Below are positions 48,601 to 58,009 of a stretch of DNA of 64,000 nucleotides, in pieces. Position numbers and translations under genes: made by a program. Source of the DNA: Mycogone perniciosa (Eukaryota; Ascomycota; Sordariomycetes; Hypocreales; Hypocreaceae); the NCBI GenBank assembly GCA_025331125.1, contig JAOALB010000210.1, forward strand, positions 1 to 64,000, given 5' to 3'. Positions within the stretch are counted from its first letter, which is position 1. The number at the start of each line of letters is the position of its first letter. The notes beneath the pieces were generated by a model. That model was not told the origin of the DNA and ran no database searches. It saw nothing but the letters and a program-made list of their open reading frames with translations.

Positions 48601-49202
48601 GTATGGAAGTCCAATGTGCTGCCCGAACAAGTGGACTGCAGACCGGGCAGATTCTTCCCGCCTTGACCAGCGTCAAGATTTACGGACGGACATCACCAAG
48701 CCATACCTATCAGATAGCCAGCACACCACCATCACCGGGTGAGCGGGATTCTTCCATTCCTCTAGGTATTCCTGGTGATAGTGGTGCCTGGATTGTTGAT
48801 CGGCGGCATGGACAGCTTTGCGGTCATGTATTGGCGTGGAGTCAACGTAAGCGTGTGGCTTATATCTGCTCCATGGATGTTCTCGTTCTCGACATTGCAC
48901 AGACATTGGAAGCGACGGAGGTCAGGCTTCCAGGAGGCGAGCCAATAGTGATGTTGGGAAACCCCGAGGAATGCAAGCACGCTCAACAGGAGCCACAACA
49001 CACGGTGGAAGAGGATCATGATGACGATGACACACCACCGACTCTTGTGGAGCAAGTGGTGAGCAGCGCTTCTAAAGGTATCACAAGCCATCACGGCTCA
49101 TCCACTTCGTTGAGACTTGAGGTCCCAAGCGAGCTGCAGGGAATCACAAGGACATTGGGTAATGTGAGTATTAGCCATCGAAGGATCGACGTCAATGGGT
49201 GA
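45612..49202 (+). CDS. HeLo-like / kinase-like / trypsin-like protease multidomain protein
   Basis: Single exon of 1196 aa from the ATG at 45612 (MDSILPMGGF). Residues about 1-130 resemble fungal HeLo/prion-inhibition domains (ALYRKLRIQKDRFISWGLEWS and following helices). Residues about 230-560 look like a degenerate protein-kinase fold: a kinase-like catalytic-loop remnant IMHGGLLDSN around 360-370 lacks the HRD Asp, and no DFG is visible. Residues about 560-730 are low-complexity. The C-terminus reads as a chymotrypsin-like serine protease: His796/797 in TVHHM, Asp941 in VDWALFEF and Ser1057 in PGDSGAW, with a 40-residue Asp/Glu-rich insertion (about 850-880) between His and Asp. Function is not established. 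By analogy with fungal cell-death and NLR-associated proteins it may be an immune-type executioner or regulator (inference). Localisation is cytosolic by lack of signal peptide. Confidence 0.8.
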   Translation: MDSILPMGGFQLPFQRRLSRLYNDTKKSSDFVKEPVQNEDDPEIKALYRKLRIQKDRFISWGLEWSDPNQSAEIDESLSKAGLSEVVGSIMSTIKDILAEAEPLWLSSKRVVEGTRPSPDRKASLVKWDKGRFEDLVRDLTASIDTLYDLSRTRASSATTNRLPKTTFKTDGDFRPFESTRMQTPQQIDPNILTHLQPSQGDGWTVVSPSLREVVYMSKTAYSELTHGTSRQPWAPLLLEYANFDPIYSTTGIMPPMARFEKLSSGLQQDSQRAPSTWNGLPRLLGYFEDLENSRLGLIYCFPPNFSALSSESLAQNPQYSLPTLSDLLTHSESEPPLEAKFRFAYNLTNTIFDMHARGIMHGGLLDSNISFCHSTVTQPGVGKGHVDVRRPLISSFDLFPEDSASPNSAIWRHPLDPRSLPTSPLSNSTDERVLELYSLAMSLLSIGLWTKLDTLVPSTGPPSIPESVLDLLAVRCGTLYMKAVQTCWKAVSDELSGRASGEPLLSDVQTRVTRFLEACCILDGVSGLEERLGQELHVTENTSFPTPEASKDSKGKKSPSVPLSDTKKSTLQSVPTPTKEQQSVEQQGKAAFSNTEQREYASNSLIDPDSKEIAKSEAKMRLYPHVPLPPDIVEKWNSILMPQINMALRSFYRKHPESVEISLESVGPTPHQTRPTVLVVCNSVSKVRAILKKRLGELFDETTGFGLKVCRGSVIRSRRQAKSVMRSMARGGRSGAAQKSSGSEDDYVEAVNPEHQEKPGNGASIGAWIGDRHLPPVSFGGLVLVDDKPYGMTVHHMLDDPDRDFGLPDTTRSSAIPGYEWFDEPEMGTFSDDDYSYELDDTESEPYSETDITSDYDYDDDDDDEEDDEYSEPGDIPGIEPGCGEGYIVTQPALDDVEEGFYPCAETEDEDHLDTFSLGEVYASSGIRRKQANGLVHEVDWALFEFADGRLPDNNTIPRVSDNSRRRRSHAQGRNNDGNQTILRPTTVAPWSALPGMEVQCAARTSGLQTGQILPALTSVKIYGRTSPSHTYQIASTPPSPGERDSSIPLGIPGDSGAWIVDRRHGQLCGHVLAWSQRKRVAYICSMDVLVLDIAQTLEATEVRLPGGEPIVMLGNPEECKHAQQEPQHTVEEDHDDDDTPPTLVEQVVSSASKGITSHHGSSTSLRLEVPSELQGITRTLGNVSISHRRIDVNG

Positions 49203-49376
49203 TATGGATTCAGAAAAGTTGGTTGATTTGTGGAGTAATATGCGCTTGTTGAAGGTGTCTACTTTTGGGCCTGTTTTGCGGTTTGCTGAGACTTGCAAAT
49301 TTTGAATACCCCTGCTTATTGGATATTTTTCGTGCAGTACGAGTATTCTCTCCTGGTCTTGGTGCCGTGAGATTGA

Positions 49377-50481
49377 TTACATGAAATCGTCCTCCCAATC
49401 CGCCGACCGGTCTTGGTTGCTTGACGATGCCATATTCTCCTCGGTGAAGAGGTCATCGTAAGCATGATCCTTTTGCCACTTCCTCTCCTTCCACTCCTGT
49501 GCCAGCCGCTGTTCCTCTTTTTTCTGGTGAACAAAAGTCAGTCTTATTCTAAAGAGGGAGCCTCTGTGACAATAGGCAGCGAGAAATGGGACTGTAGGCA
49601 ACCAAGACAACGAAACAAATCAACGTACCTTTTGTAGCTGTGCTGCCTGGTCCTTCTGGCGGAGTTCTTTAAGTCTGTCGTCGCGCTCTTGCTTCAGATC
49701 GGGTTTCTTCTCCACCTTTGTCTTATTGAGGCGGTTGACGATGGGGTTCTCTCTTTGTGGCACGAGAATGCGCTTGACCTGTAATTTGGGGAAGGGAACT
49801 TGCAGTTAGACACACACAAAAAAGAACAAGGACGATCGTCAAGAGAGTGTTGGGGGACAAACTTTTCGTTGGTCGTGGAAACTGACTTGTCCGACGTCCA
49901 TGCTCCCGTCCTTTTTGAGATTGGACCAAGGGGTGTAGATGACGGTGATGTTGTCCTTTTTGTTGCCTGGTATCGATGATTCGCTAGTTGATATGGAAAC
50001 AAAATCTATGAACCAATGTGTTGGGGAGGGCGTCTTAGGACCGACCTTCTATTGAGTTTGCCTTGGTGAGTTGGGCGAGGTCCATGACCAGATCCTTGGG
50101 CAGGTCATCCCATGTTTGGCCCTCTTGCATGCGAAGGTAGATATGCGCGCTGGAAAGCTTGTCGACGTGAAACTAGAGGATCGTTACATGTATTGTTACT
50201 TTCACGATCCATCAATTCGGGGGTCGTGTCTCTTCGAGTTTGCATACCCTAGAAAAGGGTCAGTTTGAGATACAGAGAGAGGTAGAGAAGACGATGACGA
50301 CGACGTACCAGACATCTTCTTCCCAGCCGTATTTGATGAGGTCCTCATCTAAAGAAGGCTAATATTCATCTCATTTTGACGAATAAAGGGGTGAAGCAAC
50401 TGACTTACTCTCGAATTTGTCCTTGCCTACGTAGATGAAACCAGAAGGCTCGACGACGTTGGAGGTGAAATAATACACCAT
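49377..50481 (-). CDS. CCDC25-like NFACT-R (DUF814) protein with a one-nucleotide exon
   Basis: Homologue of human CCDC25, an NFACT-R fold protein of about 208 aa. Exons on the minus strand are 50481-50409, 50348-50309, 50248 (one base, G), 50172-50046, 49966-49863, 49778-49629 and 49523-49377: 642 nt, 213 aa. The first part MVYYFTSNVVEPSGFIYVGKD, then EDLIKYGWEEDVW, FHVDKLSSAHIYLR and the VIYTPWSNLKKDGSMDVGQVSFH block match the family, and a Lys/Glu-rich coiled coil leads to the DDFM end. Without the single G at 50248 the frame breaks between VW and FHVDKL, although both are conserved. The two flanking introns (50308-50249, 60 nt; 50247-50173, 75 nt) each have GT..AG ends. Role in ribosome-associated processes or membrane DNA sensing is known only for relatives. 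Confidence 0.9.
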
Positions 50482-51732
50482 TTTGCTCTGCGTCCACAAG
50501 GACTAGAAGCCTGGTAAGAAGAATAAATAAGTGAATTGAGATGCTATGGCTCTGAAACGACCTGATGGACGGATTGATGCTGTGAGGTGAGTTTGAAAAT
50601 CCTCCAAAATCGTCTTTTGGTGCATCAGGTTTGAGTGAGCCAGCGTGAGGAGTGAGGAGGGGTGCATGGGTACCTCCAAATGCACACGCACGTGACCATC
50701 CATCCATTTCTCTTCTCTCTCCTTATTCGGCATCTATCACGACCTCAACGCGAAACAATATACCACTAATCACATTTACTTGCATCTCATGATGTACTTA
50801 TTTGAATGTGATGCCAATCACATACATACATCATACATACATACTCCGTATGTTTAATTTTCTTCTTTCACACTAGGGAGCCCTGCACCTGCACTGCCTG
50901 CAGGATCGGAAAGCGCCCCTAAAAAAAAGCAACAAGCCATCATCATATCATCACATAACTTTCCTTTTCATATCTTCAAGGCCTAGCCACTATTATGTAT
51001 GTACTCGTATTAGTTTCTGCCCCCCTTTTCCTTCTTGTATGTCATCTTTTTCCTTTTTTTCTCTTTCCGTCCTTAACTCACTTAGCCGCTTCGGTAACCC
51101 AGCCGTGCGGTGCGGTACGGAATTGGGGGGAACAAGCGTGATCCATGTCTCTCCATTTCTTGTTCTTGTTGGGACTCGGGAACTGCCCAATCGGACTCGA
51201 CATATGAAGTGAGACACATTCTCCCTTCTGAATGCATTTCTGAAATGTGGGCACTTTTGTGTGTGAGCTTATTATTGTCCGAATCGTCATGTCTTATGTG
51301 CAAGTCGAATACCTGTCGCAAGGCGGATGATTACATGCTCGCATGTTTCCCCAGTCTGTTCGAGCCACTCCGTACTTCGTATAGAGTAGCAATAATACTG
51401 GCATTCTCTATCATTTCGCATATCCCAAAATCCAGGCCTTCCAATGTCACATACGTACATATATGGCGTACTGTCCATACCGCGCACAATGTTCCCATAA
51501 CCCATAACCCATAGTCCCAACGCCATAGATTCATTCTGCCCATCTGCTCTGAATTAAAAGCCAAAAATATTATGCTGCAAGGCCCCGTCCGTGTCCAACA
51601 GTAGGGCGGCCTGCCTATTGCTCGGACAGCATGATGCGTAGCTCGGGCCCGAACTAGCCGAGAAAAAGAGCGCTTCGGGCCGGGAACTGTGCATCGACAC
51701 GATGCTTGCATTCCTCCCCAGTTTATTGCTTA
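50482..51732. other. Intergenic, no gene seen
   Basis: Region upstream of the CCDC25-like gene and downstream of the velvet-like gene. It includes one TACTCCGTA at 50842. Long stretches are T/C-rich. No ORF is supported. Confidence 0.6.
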
Positions 51733-52355
51733 TTAGAGAGAAGGTATAGGAACTCCCGCGTTCCTGGCTCCACGCATCAGTGCCTGTTCTTGAGAAGCTG
51801 GACAAGGTCAAGTCAGCACACTCGAGATCCTCTCTTCTGGGGAGAAAGTCTGGTGATGGTAGTTCACTTACATGGTTCTTGGTGAGGAACATCACTGCTG
51901 GACACAGCGATAGTGTTTGCTTCAAGCTGCTCCATAAGGGTTGAGCCAGCAGTAGACATCTTATAGAGGTCCACGCGGAGGTGGTAGGAACCCGGTCTTG
52001 AGATGGAAAGATTGGGGAAGGCATACACCATTGTCGAAGACCCTGATGATTCGTCTAGTTGGAACCCAGATGCTGCTTTGGTCCCCTCGAGGCATCCATC
52101 CATGACGGAGCCTCCGTTGTTGAGAAGAACTGCTGTGGCGAAGTATTGAGCATCGGGTTCGATGTGAAGAGACTGTTGGGCGATGACGGGTGGATATAGT
52201 ATTTGCGCTGTGCTTGCCTGAGAGGGCGGTTGAACGGCAATGCTTGCTGCGACCATGTTGGCGATCATTTGGTGATTTTGCGGACCGATGCCTAGAATTG
52301 TGGGATGAAGCTGAGAATCGTCCACCAGAAGCATCTGTATCACTTGGGTAGGCAT
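51733..52355 (-). CDS. Short velvet-like domain protein
   Basis: Two exons on the minus strand, 52355-51872 and 51797-51733 (74-nt GT..AG intron), encode 182 aa from MPTQVIQML. The core resembles the velvet fold of fungal developmental regulators: LYPPVIAQ near residue 55, YFATAVLLNNGG with a following small-residue turn, and VYAFPNLSISRPGSYHLRVDL, which parallels the velvet signature FPDLSVR..GRFRL. The usual C-terminal RIRR motif of VeA/VosA is absent; the end is ARNAGVPIPSL. The upstream reading frame extends to 52784 but lacks family-like sequence, and a run of nine or more G lies at about 52411. Velvet proteins act as nuclear transcription regulators of development and secondary metabolism; membership here is my inference from short motifs, and DNA binding is not shown. 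Confidence 0.6.
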
Positions 52356-55300
52356 GGTTGGACCCTGATATATAGCGTGGGAACAGCGTGGTATCTTGCT
52401 GAGTTCCGGGGGGGGGGGCCCTATTGTAGTTCTACAAGACAGCTCTTTCGGCTTCTGAGGACACCCTGGTGGCGTGAGTAAAACAATACAAATAGGCCCG
52501 GTGAGGGTTTCCCGTGAGATGGCGTTTATTTTCGTCAGTGGTTCGGAGATGTCTGAGCGTGTAAGTGTGAGCGAGATGAACCGTGGTGTGAACAAAGTCG
52601 GCGATGTGGAGTAGTGGGAGAGTGAGTCAAAGTCCCAAAATTGGAAGTGAAAACAGCAACCCCGGGGAACCTTTTTCTCTATTCCAGAAACAAGTGGAGA
52701 AAACAAGGGCTTGTGACTGGGTGCGGATACAAGGTGCAAGAGCCGATAGGCTTCACGGATCGGACGAGGCGTGCGACCAACCACTTTGGTGTCTTGAGGA
52801 AGAAGATAGATGGGAGTGAGAAGACGACAGTGAAAGGAAGGAAGAGAGAAAGAAAGAAAAAAAGAAAGAAAAAAAGAGACGGAATTGGACTAGAAGCCGG
52901 GAAATAACGTGGGCTTTCTTGTTGCCTCTCGTATGAGTTCTCTTTGTTTAGATGGCAACTCTCGCCTCTCTCCCCTTTCCTTTGTTCACGGTGAAGACAT
53001 CGGCGGATAATGACCTAACCCAAATCAACAGTGCGGAACTAACACAGGATCCGAGGTCCTGGTCAACGGGAAATAGTACCAGGGCGAAGGAAAGACAGCC
53101 CGACGTCATTCTTCTTTTTTCTTCGATGATCAGTAATCTGTGAGTGTGTGTGTCTGAGACAACGATCTATACGGAGAATTCCCAGGGATCACAAAGTGAA
53201 TAGCCACCGGAGTTCCCATGTCTCAGGTCTCTCTGTCTAGTACTACGAAATAGTGATGGGCTCATATACCTCCCGACTGCCAGCATTCCCGATGACACCA
53301 TACATAATTTGACCAAGCTGCTAGTCAAAAACGAAAGAAAAAGAGCACATCTTCCCCCACATCTTCTCTCCCCGTGGCCTCCCTAGCTGGATGGGAGTAG
53401 TTTTCTCTGTGCTCTTGTTTCAGAGCTGGAAAAAGAAACAGCATCACGCCAAAATGGGGGAGGGGGGTGTGCACGAAAAGTAAAAAAGACAAGAGAAAAA
53501 AAGCGGGACAACAAGAGGGTAAGCGATCTGGGCGATTGGCCCCAGTCTTCCCAAGACCGTGGCCAAGGGTTCAAGCCACCCGTGCACTTTGCAGTTCCCA
53601 ATCGGACTTGTCTGCGGATGAGCATTTGGAAGCGGGACCATCCATCAGTTACTCGTACGAGTAAATACTATCTAGTAGTATTATTGGTTGAACGAAATGA
53701 CGCTGCTACTTAAGCGGCGCGGGTCACCAAAGATCCGGATATCCTTGTCAATCACGGACCTTGAGTCGGGATAATGGGATGTGGCCTCCCTCTTCATCTT
53801 TCTCTTCTTCTGGTTGGTTGTTTTTGACGTCAAACCGAAACTGCCAGCCAATGCTTATAAGGCTTTTGCGTCCCAGCCGACCGGATATGTTAGGTGATCT
53901 ATCCGAAGGAGGTCCCAGAAAAGGGAATCCCTTCGACCGGTGAATGTATTTGTGTATTTGTATTCCCCATACTTGGGGACTTTGGGCCCTTCTAGACCTG
54001 TGAGCGTTCCGGTTCTTGGTGCTTGGCAAGGCGGGCACAGGTATGTATGAAATATGCCTTGCCTAGCCGATTCTTGCAACGGGAGAGGAGAAAGCAAGCC
54101 ACGTCAGGGCAAAGGCAAGCCTCATTCTCCTCGCTTGTCAATAGCCCTGCGGTTTTCAGGTACGACCTGTCAAAAAATGTCTAAGCAGACCCACTGATGT
54201 GTCTGCAGGGCTGCTCGGGATCTAAGACGCTGTCACAAACTAGTCATAGTAGATCCGAATCCTGTGCCGTCTGCCAGGGGACAAAGACGAGACAAGACAA
54301 GTTCTTTCTTTGGTACCTGCGAACGAATGCTGCGCACCAACAACAACAATGTGACTATTGCATCCTCCTTGTAGGAAAACATCTTCATTGGGTGCCACTA
54401 CCAGCCCAAACGTCTCTGGTGCCTGGCATTTCCCGGTACCCAATTAGCAGATGATGCAACATACGAAGCACGGGGACAAGTTGGAGGAGGCACAATAAAT
54501 AGGTAGGATCAAAGTGAAGAACATACGTACCCATACTTGTTTGTTTGTTTGTTGGTTTGACTGATGTCAGAATACTAGCCCCTTGGAAAAGTGACGATGC
54601 CATCGGTTTACTCCGTAATACATACTTGGTAGCAAACCAGCTTGGGAGTTGGAACTTAAGCTTTGTACTCCGTAATGTTGCTCAGAGTTCGGTCAACGCC
54701 ACCCCGGACCCGCGGGACACACCCTGGCAAGGCAAGGTGGGTTTTTGCTTTGTTGGATATGGACTCCGAAGATTATCGGATCGGATCGGGTAGTACTACC
54801 ATGGCGACGGTGACAGGTCCGTTCCAGCACGTCCCAGCCAGGTACGAGGCACTGTATGTAGCACTTGACTCGAAGGTTTGGATAGATGTCGTGATGGGTG
54901 ACTCTCCATCTCGGTGATAACATTGTTTCTGGGAATCCTAGTGATCGTTTCCGTCTAGCGTGAGTCGGAGAGTTCTAGGAGTACGGAGTAATACTTGCAG
55001 CAGCAGCAGCAGTAGTACTCCGTATCCATTTTCTTCCGTAGACTAACACATACTTCGTGCATACCTGTGGATGTGGAATTTGTTGGTGTGGGGATGACTC
55101 GGCTATCGGCGTCCCTTTTGTTACCCCTGGAAAACAAAAAGAGGCCTTTGCCGCTCGTACTGGTACAAGTGATAATATACCATAGGGTGAAATTGAGACA
55201 CAGCAATCAAGCACCTTGCCGTGAAGAGGACGAGGACGAGGACTGTGGGCACACAACGTACGTAACCTGGCAGCAGTGTGTGACGACAGGATAAAATTTG

Positions 55301-55988
55301 AGCAGTGCCCCTATTAGCCAACACACCTCGATTCTGGTTGGTCTTGGCCTTTTCCACTTTGCGTGACGCGAGTCGTAGGCGATGATACATAGCATTGGAC
55401 CGCTCAAGTTAGGTGCTGGTTTGGTCAGAGTCGACTGTCATTACCAAAGACGAGGACAAGTGAAGAGAAGAGGAGATGAGATGAGATTAGAGGAGAGACG
55501 TCCCATGACGTCGCAAAGATGCACCTCCGGGAAGAGCCCCGCTGTTGATATCGATATCAACATGCACCTCTCTGGTTCGCCTATCTTAGCGCCTGCAGAG
55601 CCTGAAGATGAGCCGCTGACAGCCGCCGTGGGGCACCGTTACGGCACCTCCAACAGCTGTTATTCGCTATCTCTCGCTGCAACGTCGCCATCGACCACTA
55701 TCACGAGGTCTTTTTGGTTGTTGTCGCCCCCCCTCTTCCTCATCAGTGATGGTGCAACCGAGGCCACTAGCATCTCGCAGCGTCTTCTGTCCATATCGCT
55801 GCTGCTGCTCCTCCTTCAGGGCCTTCAGTGTGCTGAAGCCGTTGTCGTCATTGTTGGCGCGCACTGAACCCCGCGTTGGCGTTGTTCAACTCCCCCACCA
55901 TCACCATAGCCGCAACCTCCCGCGACTCTTTACCAACACAACAGCCTTCAACTCTTCGCCCTCTCCCTCCCCATTGACCGACTTCAAA
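52356..55988. other. 3.6-kb intergenic, no gene seen
   Basis: Divergent region between the velvet-like gene and prolidase. It includes a G-run (about 52411-52420), a purine-rich AAAGAAAG tract (about 52840-52880), a GTTT repeat (about 54540) and four exact TACTCCGTA/TACGGAGTA motifs (54609, 54666, 54982, 55016). The last 400 bases are CT-rich leader. No protein-like ORF is supported. Confidence 0.6.
52840..52882. repeat. Purine-rich AAAG microsatellite
   Basis: Runs of GAAAGAAAG and AAAAAGAAAG form an imperfect tandem tract in non-coding DNA. Confidence 0.6.
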
Positions 55989-57637
55989 ATGGTTGCTGAA
56001 GACTTCGAGGCCGTCCTCAAGGGCAAATATCCCGCCAAGTCGCACGCCAAGCGAGTCGTCGACCTTATCCGCAAAACGGTCCCCGATGCCAATGGCGTGC
56101 TCTATCTCGAAGGTCGCATGACAAAGCTCCTCGAGGACAATGACTCTCCAGAGCCGTTCCGGTACGTTGTGTCCCCCCGGGAGACGCCTTGGAGGATCTG
56201 CCCACTGACAGACCCGAACGACCATCAGCCAGCGCCGATACTTCTACTACCTCACCGGCTGCAACCTGGCCGACTGCTACTTCGCCTACGACATCCAGTC
56301 CTCCAAGTCCATTCTGTTCATCCCCCCAATCGACCCGCATGATGTCATCTGGTCCGGTCTGCCTGTGACCATTGACGATGCCCTGAGATTGTATGATGTG
56401 GATGAGGTGAAGCTCGCCACCGAGGTCAACGCTACGCTGGCCAATCTCGCAGGCGGCAATCCTAGCTCTACCATCTTTGCCATCAACGGCCAAGTATCGG
56501 ACCACATTACTTTCATCGAGTATGAGAGAAAGGACTTCTCGGTGCTGAAGGAGGCCATCGAGGTCTCCCGTGTTGTCAAGGATGAGTTTGAAGTCGCCAT
56601 GATCCGCAAGGCCAACCACGTTTCTAGCCTGGCGCACAAGGCCGTTGTTGAGAGGGCCAAGAAGGCTACCAACGAGATGGAGCTCGAGGCTGCATTCATG
56701 GAAAGGTGCGTTGCCAACGGCGCCAAGGAGATGGCATACCACCCAATCGTTGCCAGTGGCCGAGCTGCTGCGACGCTGCACTACGTCCCCAACGATGCGC
56801 CCCTGCAGGGGAAGCAGAATCTGCTGGTGGATGCAGGCGCCGAGTGGAACAACTACGCCGCCGACATTGTGAGTTGTCAATCGTAATACAGAGACGGTAT
56901 TTTAGGACTAACTGAGGTCATAGACTAGGACCTTCCCGCTGAATGGCAAATTCACCAAAGAGTCGCGTGAGATTTACGACATCGTATACAAGATGCAAAA
57001 GGAGTGCATCGCTGTTATCAAAGCCGGCATGCACTGGGAGGATGCTCATGTCCTGGCCCACAAGATTGCTATCGATGGACTATTGTCACTCGGCATTCTT
57101 AAAGGCGATAAGGATGAGATCTTTGAGAACAGAATCAGCCAAGCCTTCTTCCCCCATGGCCTGGGACACTACCTTGGCATGGATACTCATGACACTGGTG
57201 GTAATCACAACCGCCAAGATCCGGACGTCATCTTCCGAAACCTCAGGCTACGAGGCGCAGTTCCCGCTGGTGGCGTGGTCACTGTCGAGCCAGGTGTAAG
57301 TAGCATCCCGGGTTTGATGAGTATGCAAGCTCAGTGTGGTTCTGACTGCGGACAGGTTTACTTTTGCAAGTTCATCATCGACCCTTATCTAGCCAACCCA
57401 GAGCAGAGCAAATATATTGACGCTGCTGTACTGGAAAAGTACTGGGATGTTGGTGGTGTCCGGTAAGTTTTCATCGCCTTTGAGCTTTGAGCGCAACACA
57501 TGGGTGATGTAGTGACGACTAACATCTTCAACAACAGGATTGAGGACAACATTCTCGTTACTGAGACGGGTCATGAGAATTTGACGACGGCCATCAAAGA
57601 GCCAGCTGAGATTGAGGCTCTTATGGCTGCCAGCTGA
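55989..57637 (+). CDS. Xaa-Pro aminopeptidase/prolidase (M24B, PepP-like)
   Basis: Metal-dependent exopeptidase cleaving before proline, in the cytosol. Five exons (55989-56161, 56229-56868, 56933-57295, 57356-57462 and 57538-57637) give 460 aa, the normal length of fungal PepP proteins. The N-terminal creatinase-like domain ends near residue 175. The pita-bread domain carries the dinuclear metal site: the Asp of VDAGAE, the Asp within the MDTHDTGG region, the His of HGLGHYLG, and the Glu of VEPG and VTETG. Intron 3 (57296-57355, 60 nt) is a multiple of three without stop, so retention would add about 20 residues in frame. The start MVAEDFEAVLKG matches the family start and follows an A at -3. 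Confidence 0.93.
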
Positions 57638-58009
57638 GCACATCATTCTAGACAAATCAATAAAGAATACGTAAAAACAAGAAATGAGGATTTACGATGT
57701 ACGAGTAGGGTGGGAAATTAAACATGTGCAAAATATGAACGCACGCGTGCCAATAACGGCCAGCAGCACGTGGAGGTTCTGAGATCTGCACTGTGCAAAT
57801 TTGCCGCCAAGTCAATCCACGCCTCACAACTCAACCCCTGGTTCTCATTACTACTACGACATGACAACATGCGAATGAACATCACACTCAGATCACCTGA
57901 ATACAAAGGCAATATGACGCTCTGTCCGCCGATCTCCCTGCTATAGCATCGCCATTACCATAATATACTATAGACTACCGAATAGCAGGGGACTCGGGAG
58001 GGTACCGAG
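57638..58009. other. Short intergenic spacer, no gene seen
   Basis: Holds 3' UTR of prolidase and promoter of the next gene. No ORF is supported. Confidence 0.6.

Noticed and set aside
53560..53600. T-loop-like GGGTTCAAGCC, possible tRNA
   Set aside because: No matching acceptor stem or anticodon arm could be folded around it.
56065..56880. 271-codon minus-strand frame opposite prolidase
   Set aside because: Shadow of the prolidase exon 2; Gly/Val-rich antisense translation without family resemblance.
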